The position numbers and the translations under genes are program-made. Below are positions 36,541 through 49,689 of a stretch of 64,000 bases of DNA, in pieces. Position 1 is the stretch's first letter. Each line of letters begins with the position of its first letter. The DNA comes from Pontederia crassipes (lineage: Eukaryota > Streptophyta > Magnoliopsida > Commelinales > Pontederiaceae): positions 53,290,917 to 53,354,916 of the forward strand of contig CM060189.1 of assembly GCA_030549335.1 (NCBI GenBank). Direction: 5' to 3'. Below the pieces are notes generated by a model. The model ran no database searches. It was given only the letters and a program-made list of their open reading frames with translations, and had not been told where the DNA came from.

Positions 36541-39460
36541 TGTTAACCAAAGCCTTAGCCTTGTTGAAGTATCGACGGTCTTAATAACTACTCAAATAAT
36601 TGTTGGATGCAAATACGAAAATTTGTAGTAGACCTTCCCACACTCCAAATTAACAATAATCTAAGCGTACATCTTACTCTATAACAAACTATCTATAGTG
36701 TATGTGTATACCTTCCTCTACTACAAATAGACTAAAATCTATGCATAAATAAGGTTTAGCCTAAACCTTACTCTCTAGAGATGAAGATTCAAAATAGTCA
36801 CAATCCAAATTGCAACACAATGAACACATTCAACACAGATGCAACAAGAATTTTAATGTAAAAGATCCTTCGAAATTAAATGATAAAGAATACGAGATCA
36901 AGATCAACCCAAAACTTGACTATATGAAAACTATAAAATTTTACCCAAAGCAATCTTTCATCATACATCAATGTACCAAGATGAAATCAGAAGTGTCTCG
37001 CTAAAATGAAGTGTCCAATAGACTCTTTGAAAATTGAATGTTGAGAACTTTGAGGAGCCATCAAACTTTCCCTTCTTGTTCTTCTTCATCAAGAATACAC
37101 AATGGATAGCACTACTTTCTTCTTTCTCTAGGAAGCACATACTTTAAACACCAACAGCTCTCATGAAAGGAACCAGTCATACACTTTTACTTTCCATTTT
37201 TTTTCTTTGTTTTTTAGCTACACAAGCTCAAACATAAAACACAAAATTTGACTAATGAGATGGTTAAAGTTCTCACATGACTGGACCACCCAACAAATCG
37301 GCCCTCATTGATGATGTGAGAATTGCTCCAAATTTGTGATGAGTAGTAACATTCAAATTTCAGTTTAGACAATATCTTTGACATCATATCAACATCATTA
37401 TCACTGATGTGAATCTTATCATATGCAAACCTCTTTGAAATGGTGATGCCACTAAACCTTAAATCTAGTCAGCAATAAGAACACGTCATAACCACCTCAC
37501 CAAGGTATATATCATGTCTGATTATGGTACAACAAATATTTAATAGGGATCAATTACCCTATATATCAATATATAACCTTAATACCCCCCCCCCCCCCCC
37601 CCCAAGCTCTACGTGGATCCACCCCTACGCATCGTGCTTCACAATGTAAAGCATACTTGTTATGCTAAATGCTAAGTTTTTTGCAAAAACTTCTTCATCC
37701 ATAATAACTCTTTACTCGCCTTTGTCTTTGCAATAAACTCAGCTATTGTAGTAGACAAAGTCGCACACTTCTAAAGTCTTGATTGTCATGAAATAACACC
37801 ATCGACAAAAGTTATCAAGTAACTTGAAATGGACCTCATGTTATCTATGCACTTGTTACTTGTACCATGAAAGTGTTTAGAGATTCATTTATCCTTTTGC
37901 ATATCATCAAAAGTCTTTGCAAAATATTCAAACTCACAATTAATAATTATGTGTAGGATACCCGGTGGAGGAACACTTCTCCCTTGTGGATCTGCATCTG
38001 ATGTGCTAACCTTCTCTTGTGCATCATCATCATTAGTACGAGGATCAGTTGTGACTTCCTCCTCTTCCTAACCTAGTGCATCAACATGTCTGTCATCAAG
38101 AATCACATCTGGATCATACTACAAAGGTACAAGTTTCAAGTTAACTGACTTATAATAGTTGTAAGATTGATCCTTCTAGATATTCTCAATGGTCTGATCT
38201 TCAAAAAAGATTGCATCTCGACTTCTACAAACTTCTTCTTAGTTGGATATGTGCAACCATCTACAATTACTCACACTAGAATAATAAAATACACAATTTT
38301 GCCTCTGACAACATGCAACTAACCATCTTAATTAGTGTCTTATTTATCATCTCTACTACAATATTCAATTGAGGAGTCTTTGAAGGTGTTTTTTATGCCA
38401 AATTCTATTGACCCTGCAATGCGCGTCAAATAGATTAATGTACTCACCTCCGTTACTAGTGCAGACACACTTCAACTTCTTCCCAATTTTCCTCTCTACT
38501 AGTGCATGAATGTCCTTGAAGACTCCAAACATGATCCTTTCTCTTTAAGTTGTAAACCTGCACCTTGATGGGGCAATCATCAATCAAGATGACAAAGTAA
38601 AGAGCATCACCCAGTGAATTTAAAGGACCATATACATTAGTGAAGTCTTGACTAGATCTAGCATATCCATCTTTCTTGATAGTGAATGACTTTTGAAATA
38701 AATCTTTAATTGTTTTCATCATACACACTATTCAACTTATTTCTCTTCACATTTGCAAACTCTTTTTTTAGCACACACTACAAATATTTTTCACTCATGT
38801 GATAGATTCTCTAGTATCATAACTCTATGCACTTTTCATCTTTAGCTACATGCATACATATTTAGATATTGATGCATGCAAAACATATAGGTTGTTGACA
38901 CACATCAATATTCAAGCCACTACCAAGGAGTCCTTAATGAGCTTCCATTTTTCATTATTGAAAATATTACAGTATCCTTCACTGTCAAGCTTCCCTATAG
39001 AGATAAGGAAGATGCTTCACATTTCTAGTGTCAAGAGAGTTCCATTTGCACTTTCTAATTCAACATTGCACATGTCCACACCCACAATATGAGAAATAGA
39101 CTCATTTCTCATTTTCAAAGTGCCAAAGTCACCGAGCAGAAGGTTGGATCTTACGATCCTCGATCCTCTGGACCCATCTCAGTCCTACCTCGAAAAGCGA
39201 TTGTGACAACTTTGTCCAAGACGATATTATGATCCATATGACATACTATCTACTCGACAAGTTTGAATGCTAGTTTTAGTTAGATGAAATCATGTTGTGT
39301 GGACATGTTATCTCCAATAAAAACATATCAACTAACTAATGAAAAATAAAAACGATGACCAAATGGCTATATATGCTTCAAGATAGTTGAAGAAGCACAA
39401 AACCAACTATCCAACTCACAATGTGGAACTACCTACTATTGACTTCGCCTTGATTTGGTA
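36541..39460 (-). mobile_element. Ty1/copia remnant
   Basis: A stretch at 38456-38728 reads on the minus strand as the pre-integrase/integrase start of copia (YARSSQDFTNVYGPLNSLG, ALYFVILIDDCPIKVQVYNL). A run of about 18 C at 37587-37604 would be a purine tract on the minus strand, and the part to its left could be an LTR, but no partner LTR was seen. It is old and broken in many places. The limits are rough. Confidence 0.6.
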
Positions 39461-42027
39461 TCACTGTAACTCCCCCAAATCAAACCCCGCCACATGGCGA
39501 GAATCCAACTCGAGGGCGATACTAACTATGCAATGAAGTTGACCAATAGCTTGACTTTGACTAATTTCTTGACTAGATAAAATAAATGTGGAAGAATTTG
39601 ATAATAAACAAAACATTCAATGAAAACTTGAGTTCAATAGTTCTTCAAAATAAAAAGGATCAAGTGCAAAAGGTAAAGAGGCATATGACGTTATTACAAT
39701 GCCCGAGTTCATAAAGGAAACATAAAATAATGCGATACAATGAAAGTAGCCAAGGACCACCCATGTGCACATCATCATCACTAGCAAAATTTGTCGCTCT
39801 GTCTCATCCTTCCATACTTGTTTATATGCAGGATCAATGCAGGGGAAAAGATATCTCATGAGCTTCGCATCCCAGTAGGAGAATAATAAATCAATGGATT
39901 AAGTAAATCAACATTAGATGAGTTTGATCATAATATGAGAATGACAATTTAACTTTGAGTTTATCGATGATAAGAGATAACAATAGTAAATCATATATCA
40001 ATGGAAAATCAATGAGTTCAATGTAATACTCTGATTATAATGAGAGAAGGAATTAATGTGATGTCATGATTTCTGTGTTTCACTTTTCATTACTTTTAAT
40101 CGATAGGATGGCTATGCAATGTAGGTAGTTTCTTTCAACTTCTAAAGCATTGATCTTTCTATTCAATGGCATTCTTTACATTTTCGTTGCAATGAGGTGT
40201 CATGTACTTCATGAATGACCTATGGTTGTGCACACCATGGCAAAGACCCACTCTTTGGGGTTGGAGGATGCACCATCCTTGGGTGAGATCCTCTTCCATT
40301 ATACAATGTGGAGCAATCAAGTAATGAGAACATAGTTGAACCTATGCTCTAATCATGCGATCAACAATACTATGCAATAAACTCTCGTCAATCCGTATGA
40401 TGGACACACTAATTTTTTATCTTTATTTCATCTTTTCCCGATTGGGACTTTAGATTATAACTATGCAATGTGAAACAGTAAGGTTCACCTTTGTGATAAA
40501 GAAAATCAGCTAGGATTAATTGTACTTGGATCACAATAGGAACAATAGAAGGATTCTGTGATGGGTAAGTTTCGAACGCCTAATGGAGGGTGGAGTCATC
40601 CAATTTGGGATATGGAGTCCAATTCAGAGAACCTATTGTCCAATCTGTTTAGCAAAATGACCATAACAATGAGGGTGGAATGGGATTTAGGCCAAGACAA
40701 TGTCAATAACGCACACATGTATTATAATTAAATTATGAACATATGGTTATTCAAGATCTTGCCTTAACTAATACTTATCAATATTCCATAGCCTGAAGTA
40801 TCATGTGATTGATTATCACATCAATTAAACATCATGCACGGAACTCTTACCATCCTTATATGAGGGTGGTTTCCTAAATCTGATCCTATATAACCTCTTT
40901 GGTGGCACTCTATATCATATGTTAGGCATAGCACTAGAACATGTGGGTTTAGCTACACCAGTTAACTTAAACATTTTTCTTCTCTATCATGACGAATCAA
41001 TTGATTAAATGTAGGCATCCCTCTTTCCTATGTCCTTCCCCCCTTTGCCCTATCACTAGCCATAACCAGGATTCTACCAAACACAAGCATAATATCAAAT
41101 AAGCCTTTAATTACTATTTAGTCTTATGAGCAGTAAAGTCTTAAGAATGTTAATAATTAATCCATTAGCATTAGAGTCTTATCTTTAGTAGGCTTCCAAA
41201 TGGATCATGTTATATCTTTTATGTGGAGGGACAACACCTACATATCCAGGATTCCAACATGGATCATAGCAAGTATCATGCTGGGAGTGTACAACTCCAT
41301 AAATAAACCTCTTAAGAGTATAATCATTAATCTTGAAAATCATAAATAAAATGTTTAAACCATATTCAGGTTCAATAATATATTTCATATCTAAGTACAT
41401 TGCAGTGACATAACTACAAGACCAACATAACATGGGACTTAGTTAGGATCCTAAGGGCATAATGACAATTTCTTATTTAGCATACAATCAAGAGAAAACT
41501 AACTAAAATTTATCTCTAACATTTTGTTCTATTGTAGGTTTATTAGCCAGTGGTTAGTATAAATATATGGATGGTACCATTTGTATCAAGGCTAGCAGGA
41601 AGTGTTTTTTTTTTATCCAAATAGATCCTTAGGCATTAGATCAAACACTTGGGTCCGCTCACAAGGATATAAAGCATGAAATCAAGACTGATGTTTATCT
41701 AATGTGTTACATCCAGTACATTCACTGAGCATCACAGCAAGTACATTCACTCAGCAATCACAGTAAGGCAGAGAATAGTACATCAAATGGGTTTAGGCAA
41801 AAGGCACTATTTAGCATGCCCACAATGGATCTGTTGATCAGGATTTTTAATCATACAAGTGGGTTTTATACATTTGCAAGGAGGGTGCTAGAAAGTGAGG
41901 ATTATAGTTCGATCTGATGAGGTTTGAGTTTCATCAAGCAGGTCGGCAAAGATTTCAATTAATCCAAGGTGATCCAGGAATCCTCCTACCTTGTGGTGCA
42001 AAAAAATTTCCCTTTTCATTGTTGGTC
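39461..42027. repeat. Repeat-like, unresolved; LTR-type start at 39467
   Basis: The wording tgtaactcccccaaatc at about 39467 resembles starts of long gypsy LTRs. No matching end or partner was found, and short open frames (for example 39617-39859) show no family resemblance. I see no host gene. Confidence 0.35.
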
Positions 42028-43423
42028 CTCACTATAATATCCTGATTTTTTCATTAAGGGTAAATTGGACTTTTTGTCTAAACCCTCATAACTTCCTCCT
42101 ATATAAGGCCTTTTTTCTCATTCTTTCTCTCATTTTTCTCCACATCTTGACGGCTAGGGCTTGAGGAAAAAGAAAGAGGAGATCAGGGAGAAGGAAAAAG
42201 GAAAAAGAGGAAGAAGAAGAAGAGGAAGAAAGAGGAGGATTTAGGATCAAGGTATGTAAAGGGGATCCAACCACTCTCTCTCCTCTCAAGGTTTTATTGA
42301 TTGGATTGAGAGTAATAGGGCGCCTTGCTCCTATTATGAATTTATGAGTTTCATCAGATCTGAGATCATTTTTATTGATTCATGATTAGATCTAGATGTT
42401 AGGATTGCACGATTTAAGTTGCGTAATCTGTCTAAATTCGTGATTGTATTTGCAACAACTATTCGGATAGGTTTTTCTTATCCAAAAATTGCAAATAATA
42501 TATGGATAGAAAGCTCTCGAAGTCTAGTTTCCACAGAAATTGGTTTCATATGATTTTAAGATATGTATGATGATGTTGTACTATCTCAAAAATTTCATGA
42601 CTTTTATAATAATTGTTTGGATAGGGTTTTCTTATTCAAAAATTATAAATAATATATGGATGGAAAGCCCTATAAGTATATTTTCCACAGAAATCTATTT
42701 CACATGAATTGGAGTTGTATACAAATAGTTATGATCCAAAAATCGAACTAGTATCATTCTGTCTCGGGTAACAACGAGATCAAATTGTAAAACATGTAGT
42801 AAATTGGAAATACTAAATTAGGGTTTGAAATTTATTCTCAAGTCAAATGCTCATGTTATCCTTCTATGAAAATTAGAATCACCTGAGAAGAACACGTATA
42901 GGTTAAGTTATTAATATTTTAGTGACTGTTGTCAGAATACTGTGCAGAGAATAAATTCTAGTAGTTGTACGAATTTTTAGGAAAAATCCCAACTCTTGTT
43001 AATAAATGAAAAATGCATGTTATAATGTGTTTTATGATGCATAGATGCTAAGAGATCATATCTGAATATTTATGATGTTTTAAACTATGTTTATTGGAAT
43101 TGAGATCTCAAAAATTGAGATTTCGGGTGGAAGATCGGACTTCTTGGACGTTGGCACGGCCGAGTCAGGTCCCGGAACGATCGTTATAGATCGAAAAATT
43201 GATTTATATTATATTTATATTATTTTTAAGATATTTACTATTATGTATTATAGATTGATGATTGTATATGAACTTAGATACACGAATTGCATGGACAGCC
43301 GTAACTAGGTTAAAATATGAAGATCGAGCGACGTAAATGATTGTTATTTGAAAAGCATAATGAACCTAGTTGTGGATGATGTTACATGTCGCCCCTCTAC
43401 GGCCCTTAATCGGATAATTGTCA

Positions 43424-43620
43424 GGAATGATCGTTACACACGTCGGCAATGGTGTGTGCATTCCGATGTCGCCCTCGGGAGAGAGTCCGGAATGATCGTT
43501 ACACACATCGGCAACGGTGTGTGCATTCCGATGTCGCCCTCGGGCGAGAGTTCAGAATGATCGTTACATACATCGGCAACGGTGTGTGCATTCTGATGTT
43601 ACCTTCGGATGAGAGGGGAG
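43424..43620. repeat. 65-bp tandem repeat, three copies, within the solo LTR
   Basis: The word aatgatcgttacacac recurs at 43426 and 43491, with a variant at 43556, exactly 65 bp apart. Each unit also carries gtgtgtgcattccgatgtcg or a close variant. The third copy has drifted most. Confidence 0.9.
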
Positions 43621-43748
43621 CATTGTCTCCTAGGCCTAGCTAGCCTATTGAGAGGGCAACGACATAAGTCCCAACTATCGGAAGATATAACATTAATAGG
43701 AAAGGGCCAATGATCGATCGAATGGATTGAAGTCCTACGAACCAAAGG

Positions 43749-43840
43749 GTTATAAAGCAACCCTGAGGAAAGTTATGGAATGATGTCCCACGAAAGTGGA
43801 ATTCCAATGAGTTATAAAGCAACCCTGAGGAGAGTTATGA
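43749..43840. repeat. Two copies of a 62-bp unit in the solo LTR
   Basis: The word gttataaagcaaccctgagg occurs at 43749 and at 43811. The sequence between (tggaatgatgtcccacg) occurs once and is not repeated after the second copy, so only part of a third unit could be present. Confidence 0.7.
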
Positions 43841-44526
43841 AGGCAATGGTTATGGTAAGTGCATCCCACTTATATGCCTATGAATTGAATGAATGATTGA
43901 TATGAATGTTCATACTTTATGTATGATGATGTGATTACATGTCTTCCATGCAATTACTTATGTGCATGATGATAGAATGATGTTGATGTTTGATATGTAG
44001 ATCATATGTTAAGACATGGCATGCATATTGTTTATTTCCTCTATATAAAGATGATGATGCATATCATGTAGTATCCTATATAGGATTATATCATCGCATG
44101 CATGGCCTTTACATATTCTAATCTAGGGAAACCCCTGCATCCTGGATCCGTTCAGGTGCATAAAGTTATGGATGATGGCGGCTCAGCTCATGACGAATAA
44201 GATTGCACAATGGTCTAGGATGTTAAGAGTCAATTGTCTTAGAATCTTTGACTACGTTTGAAAGCGATGTTTTGGACTATGATTTTAAGATATTTTATTA
44301 GTTATCGATGACGATTTAAATTCTATAACATTACTTTTGATATCTTACTGAAGTCTTCTGCTATGTTTTCAAAGGAATTATTTTATCTTATTTAATGGAT
44401 TTATGCTTCCGCTGAGTTTATAGAAAATCATATTTTATGATTATGTGACGGTGAATGAGCTAACACAGTCGAATGACCCAAATGTCCTCGACAATTTGGG
44501 GGTGAAATTCGGGGTGTTACACTCAC

Positions 44527-44945
44527 TCCTCAAACTCTCCTTCTTTCCTCCTCGCCAAGGGCATGCGAAGGTCCAATGGCGTACGGGTCACGCTGATCTC
44601 TACTAGCGATCCTTGAATGCAGAAGGAAAAAGAGATTTCCTTTGATGTATAGGGAGAAGAAAGAAAGAAAGAAAACAAAAAAAATGATAGAGTTTTTGGG
44701 TTCTCGGGGGACTCTTCTTCTCACCTTGGTTGTCCATTCCTTCGTCGGAGTATCCTAGCACTTGTCCTCGACTAGAAATTTTGTTCTCGTGCTCAAATCC
44801 TCTGCAATTTAAGTGGAAAGGTAAGAATGAGAAACAATCATGTGGAATGAGGGGAGGAGACGGTGGAATGGAAGGAGGAACATTATCAATGCCTAATACA
44901 TTTTATTAGGTTTGTTTTTTAATGTAAAGATTAATCATCCCCTAA
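44527..44945. other. Short unique-looking spacer between solo LTR and LINE
   Basis: No gene was recognised. A small minus-strand frame of 64 codons here has no family likeness. The left edge is the CTCAC target duplication of the solo LTR. Confidence 0.35.
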
Positions 44946-44950
44946 TATCT

Positions 44951-46930
44951 GACAACAACAACAACAACAAAGCCTTATCCCACTAGGTGGGGTCGGCTAC
45001 ATGAATCATACGATACAATTCCGCTCTATTAGTAACCAAACCTTCCGGTATATTATTCACCAATAGATCTTGCTCTATTAGTTCGTCAAGTGTCCGCCTT
45101 GGCCTCCCTCTCTCTCTTTTAATCGGATTCCAAATTATTTGATCTACTCTTCTTACTTGTGCATCTAATAGTCTTCTCTGAACATGATCAAACCATCTCA
45201 AACGATTCTCTACCATTTTCTCACTAATAGTAGTCACTCCGACTCGTTCACGTATATGGTCATTCCTAATCTTATCTAATCTTGTATGACCACACATCCA
45301 TCTCAACATCCTCATTTCGGCTACCCCCACTTTACGTTCATGTTGTCCCTTCATAGCCTAACATTCACTACCATATAATACTGTCCGTCTTATAGAAATA
45401 CGATAGAATTTTCCTTTAATTTTATTAGGTACTTTTCTATCACAAAAAACTCTAGTGGCTTTCCTCCATTTACACCAACCAGCTTGAATTCTATGATTAA
45501 TGTAGTCATCAATCTCACCATCTTGTCTTACAATTGATCCTAAATATTTAAACTTTGTCACTTGAGGAATGATATCATCCCCTAGCCTAACTTCCAAATC
45601 GTCTATAAGTTATTTATTTGTGAAATTGCAATGCATATATTATGTTTTATTCCTACTTAAACGAAAACCCTTTGACTCCAACGTATTTCTCCATATTTCC
45701 AATTTTGTATTAATCTCTTCTCTTGAATCCGCTAAAAGTACTATATCATCCGCAAATAGCATGCACTTAGGTACTTCATCTGTGATACTCTCAGTTATAG
45801 CATCGATAACTAAGTTAAATAGATACGGGCTTAAAGCTGATCCTTGATGTAGACCAAATCCTATAGGAAATTCATTTGTCTCACCTCCGGATGTCCTAAC
45901 CCTAGTGAATTCCCCATCGTACATATCTTGTATTACCTTAATGTAGGCAACACTCACCATCTTCTTTTGCAAGGCTTTCCAAAGTACATCCCTTGATATC
46001 CGATCATACGTCTTCTCTAAATCAATGAAAGCCATATGTAAGTCTCTTCTCCTACTTCGATACTTCTCCATCATCCCCCTTAGTAAATAAATCGCCTTTG
46101 TAATGGATCTTCCTAGTATGAACCCAAATTGTCTCTCAGAAATACTAGTCTCCATTCTCAATCTATGCTCAATCACTTTTTCCCATAATTTCATTGTGAT
46201 TCATAAGTTTAATCCCTTTATAATTTGCACAATTCTGAATATCCCCTTTATTTTTGTAAATAGGAACTAATGTACTTAATCTCCAATCATCAGGCATCTT
46301 TTTCGACCGTAAAATCTCATTAAATAGTTACATAACCACCACACACATTTTCTTCCTAAACATTTTCAAACTTCAATCGATATACCATTCGGTCCAACGG
46401 CTTTACTATTCTCCATTTTCTTAAGAGCTTCGCTAACCTCCGAGACTCTAATTCTATGATAAAATGACCTATTAAGCTCACATTCGCTAATTGTTAAGTC
46501 CTTCAAATCATAACGGGAACCTTCACATCCATCATTAAATAGCTTATAGAAATACTCTTCCTATCAGTTCTTAATATCTCCCTCAGTAACTAAAACCTTG
46601 CCAACTTCATTTTTTATGCATCTTACTTGATCCAAATCTCTCGACTCCTTCTCTTTATTCCTTGAAATCTTCTAAATTCTTTATTCACCAGCCTTTGTCC
46701 CTAACTCCTTATAAAACCTTTCATATGCTTTAGCACGAGCATCACTAACTGCCTTCTTAGCCTCCCTTTTCGTCAAACGATACTTTTCCTAATTGTCAGA
46801 ACAATTGTCCAAGTGTATCGTCTTGAAACAATTCTTCTTATTGCGCACCTTTCTTTGGACCTCTTCATTCCACCACCAAGTCTCCTTATCTCGTGATCCA
46901 AAACTTTTTTATTCTTCTAAAATGACTTTA
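44951..46930 (-). mobile_element. RTE-clade LINE, 5'-shortened, broken
   Basis: Minus-strand reading gives the RTE reverse transcriptase: [32 protein letters not shown] and [14 protein letters not shown] (with the FADD catalytic motif) at about 46194-45640. A linker follows at 45597-45358 (VTKFKYLGSIVRQDGEIDDY), and the C-terminal part RWFDHVQRR lies at 45354-44983. The element ends ADPT then TAG in the conserved tail cccacctagtgggataagg, followed by a CAA-type run (plus sense) at 44954-44970. Breaks: a frame change near 45600-45640, a TAG replacing the tryptophan codon of ECWAMK near 45357, and more decay upstream of 46194. The 5' part with the endonuclease is absent. No clean target duplication was found. 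It is moderately old. Confidence 0.88.
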
Positions 46931-46939
46931 GCAATCATT

Positions 46940-49600
46940 TCACAAAATTAGTTAAATAAGATAAATTAATATAATACAACTTTTGTTATTTTCGAAATTA
47001 AAAAAAATTAAAATAAGTATTTTAATTATTTAGGTAATTTGACTGTGCTTGCATGCATGGAATTTATTAAATATTAACTCTATTAATATTTAAATGTTCT
47101 AATTTGTTTAGAAGAAAGACTGTTTGATTAAAATAATTATAAGTATAAAAAATTGAATTAAAAGTACACTTTTTTTGCTTAAAAATAATTTAAAATAAAC
47201 AATTTAATTTGAGTCAAATTAAGATTAATATTTAAATATTAACTAATTTTAAAATTTTAAATGTAAAAGATAAAATTAATAAAAAAGAGTTTGTTAATTA
47301 ACGTAATGATATATAGGATTAACATGAAAAAATATAAAAGATAAAACTTAATTAAATTTTAACATATAACATTACCTAATAACATGGCGGCGGCAATCAT
47401 TGAATTTTAAATATATAATGTCATTAAATTACACGTATTTTGTATATCAAATATAATAATATATATAGAATTACTTATTCTAATCATACTAAAATTGATA
47501 AAAAAAATAAAGATTAATCTTATTTTGCCTAGAATTAAATTATTTATTTTAATTTTTAAAAAATAATAAATTATGTTTTAAATAAGAATGCTTATTTACT
47601 TGCATATTATCTTTTAGGAAATAAAATATTATTTATTTTAATCATACTCCAATAAATAAAATGAAATTATTAATTTTAACTTGACTCAGATTGACTTATT
47701 TATTTCAAATTATTTTTTTAATTCCGAAAATAATAAATTATCTTTACTCAAATTGATAAAAAGAAGATTAGTCTTAATTTGACTCAAATTAAATTACTTA
47801 TTCTAAACTATATTTTAATTCTGAATCTTACTTGTAAACAAATTTAATTTGTCATTGCATTAGGGTTTAGGGTTCGTATACCAAAAAATGTTTAAATTAA
47901 ATTTTGAATTGTTAATTTGATGAAAAAATTATTTTATTTTTGAATTAATTATATGTTAACAAAATAATTAAATTTTTTAGCATATTTTGATTAGAAGCAT
48001 ATTCTTTTTCGTGTGATTAGAATAAATAATTTTTTTTTCTAAATGATAATGTATAGATAAAAATAATTCATTGTTAAAAAAATTTATTTTCGACAATAGA
48101 AAATATTATAAAATGAATAATTTAATTTGAGTCCAGTTAAGATTAATCTTTTCTTTATATCAATTTGGGTATGTTAAAAATAAATAATATTTTCTTTCTG
48201 AAGGATAAAATAATAATTCCTACTTAAAATATGATTTGTTATTTTTGGAATTAAAAATAATTTAAAATAAAAAATTTCAGTTTGGGTCAAATTAGGATTA
48301 ATCTTTTCTTACATTTAATTTTTTTAAAGATAATGGACAAGTATAATAAATTTATAAGATAAATTATAATGGTTTGTTATAAAAGATAACAAAAATAAAA
48401 GAAGATTAAATTTATGAGCATATTCTTTTTAGTAGAATTTTAAAAAACAATTAAGAATAAACAATTTAATATGAGTCAAAATATGATTGATCTTTTCGTT
48501 TTATCAATTGGTTATAATTTTAAAATAAAAAAATCATTCCTTTTAAAAAGATAATGCACAAAATATAATAAAATAAATAATATTTAATATTTAATATATA
48601 TTTATATTAAATAAATATTTTTTTCTTTAAAGCACAATAGTGTGACAAGTGGCATCATAACACCATATATGTGTCAAATTTTTATATAGGTTAATGTATA
48701 TACAAATATAATTCAAACTTTTCAGAAAACAAAAATTATCTTATAATAGTTTGTTATATAAGGTAAGATAATAAAAGAAGATTAAATTTATGAGTGATTA
48801 GAAGATTTCTTTCTAAAATGTAATGTACAAGAGAAAAAAATAAGTCCAGCTTAAAAGATAATTTATTATTTTCTGAATTTAAAAAGAATTTAAAACAAAC
48901 AATTGAATTTGAGTCAAATTAATATTAATCTTTTCTTTTTATAATTTTGAGTATGATTAAAATAAACAATCTTCCCTTTATAAAATGTAATGTTCAAAAT
49001 ATAAAAGATAAAACTAACCCTAAAAAAATTAGTTAAAATATTAAAAAGATAATTTGTCATTTTCGAAATTAAAAACAATTAAAATAAGGATTTCAATTTG
49101 AGTCAAATTAATATTAATATTCACTTTTAATCAATTTGAGTATGATTAAAATAAATAATATTTTCTTTCTAAAAGATAATGTGTAGGTAAAAAATATTTC
49201 TTTTTTAAAAGATAATTTGTTAATTTTGTAATTAAAAAATAACTTAAAATGAAGATCTCATTTTGTGTCAAATTAAAATTAAAATTTCTTTTGTATTAAT
49301 TTGAGTATAATTTAAATAAATAATATTCCCTTTCGAAAGTGTAAGTAGAAGTAAATAGTAATTCATTTTTAAAATAAATGATTCAATTAGAGTTAAATTA
49401 AGATGAATTCTTTCTTTTTTATGAATTTGAGTATGATTAAAATAAACAATTTTTTTAAAAAATATTGTATTATTTTAGAAATAAAAAATAAATGATTCCA
49501 TTTTATTATGATTACAATAAATAAACCTAAATGATTAAAATAAACCTTTTTTTATTCTCCTAATCTCTGACATTAACACTAAATGATTAAAACCTAATTG
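46940..49600. repeat. AT-rich degenerate tandem-like array
   Basis: A unit of roughly 125-200 bp recurs with drift. Its marks are gagtatgattaaaataaa, ctttctaaaagataatgt, gataatttgttatttt and gagtcaaattaagattaat. Clear anchors lie near 48941, 49137, 49310 and 49434, with weaker ones near 48006 and 48173. At about 48640 the words gtgacaagtggcatcataac resemble the 5' part of plant Helitrons. No coding sequence is seen. Similar wording occurs at 9961-10720 and 53740-53900. Confidence 0.55.
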
Positions 49601-49689
49601 CATTAGTCTTGGAATGTGATCAAGGCATACGTCCATTAACAAAATGGACGTCCATTTTCATTGATTTTAAAAAAAAATTTGCCAGATGT

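Larger units (their letters stand above)
42033..44521 (+). mobile_element. Solo LTR, long gypsy type
   Basis: A 2,489-bp unit starts tataatatcctgattt and ends cggggtgttaca. It is flanked by the exact 5-bp repeat CTCAC (42028-42032 and 44522-44526). It has a promoter-like tatataagg at about 42102 followed by a purine-rich leader. No internal gag-pol lies beside it, so it looks like a single LTR left by recombination. The family is probably a long-LTR Ty3/gypsy lineage (inference). It holds a 65-bp tandem repeat and a second, 62-bp, duplication. Confidence 0.75.

Noticed and set aside
43424-43620. CRISPR-like array
   Set aside because: Three head-to-tail 65-bp units without unique spacers, inside a plant LTR; it is a plain tandem repeat.
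45569-45847. Plus-strand open frame
   Set aside because: It is the antisense shadow of the LINE reverse transcriptase.
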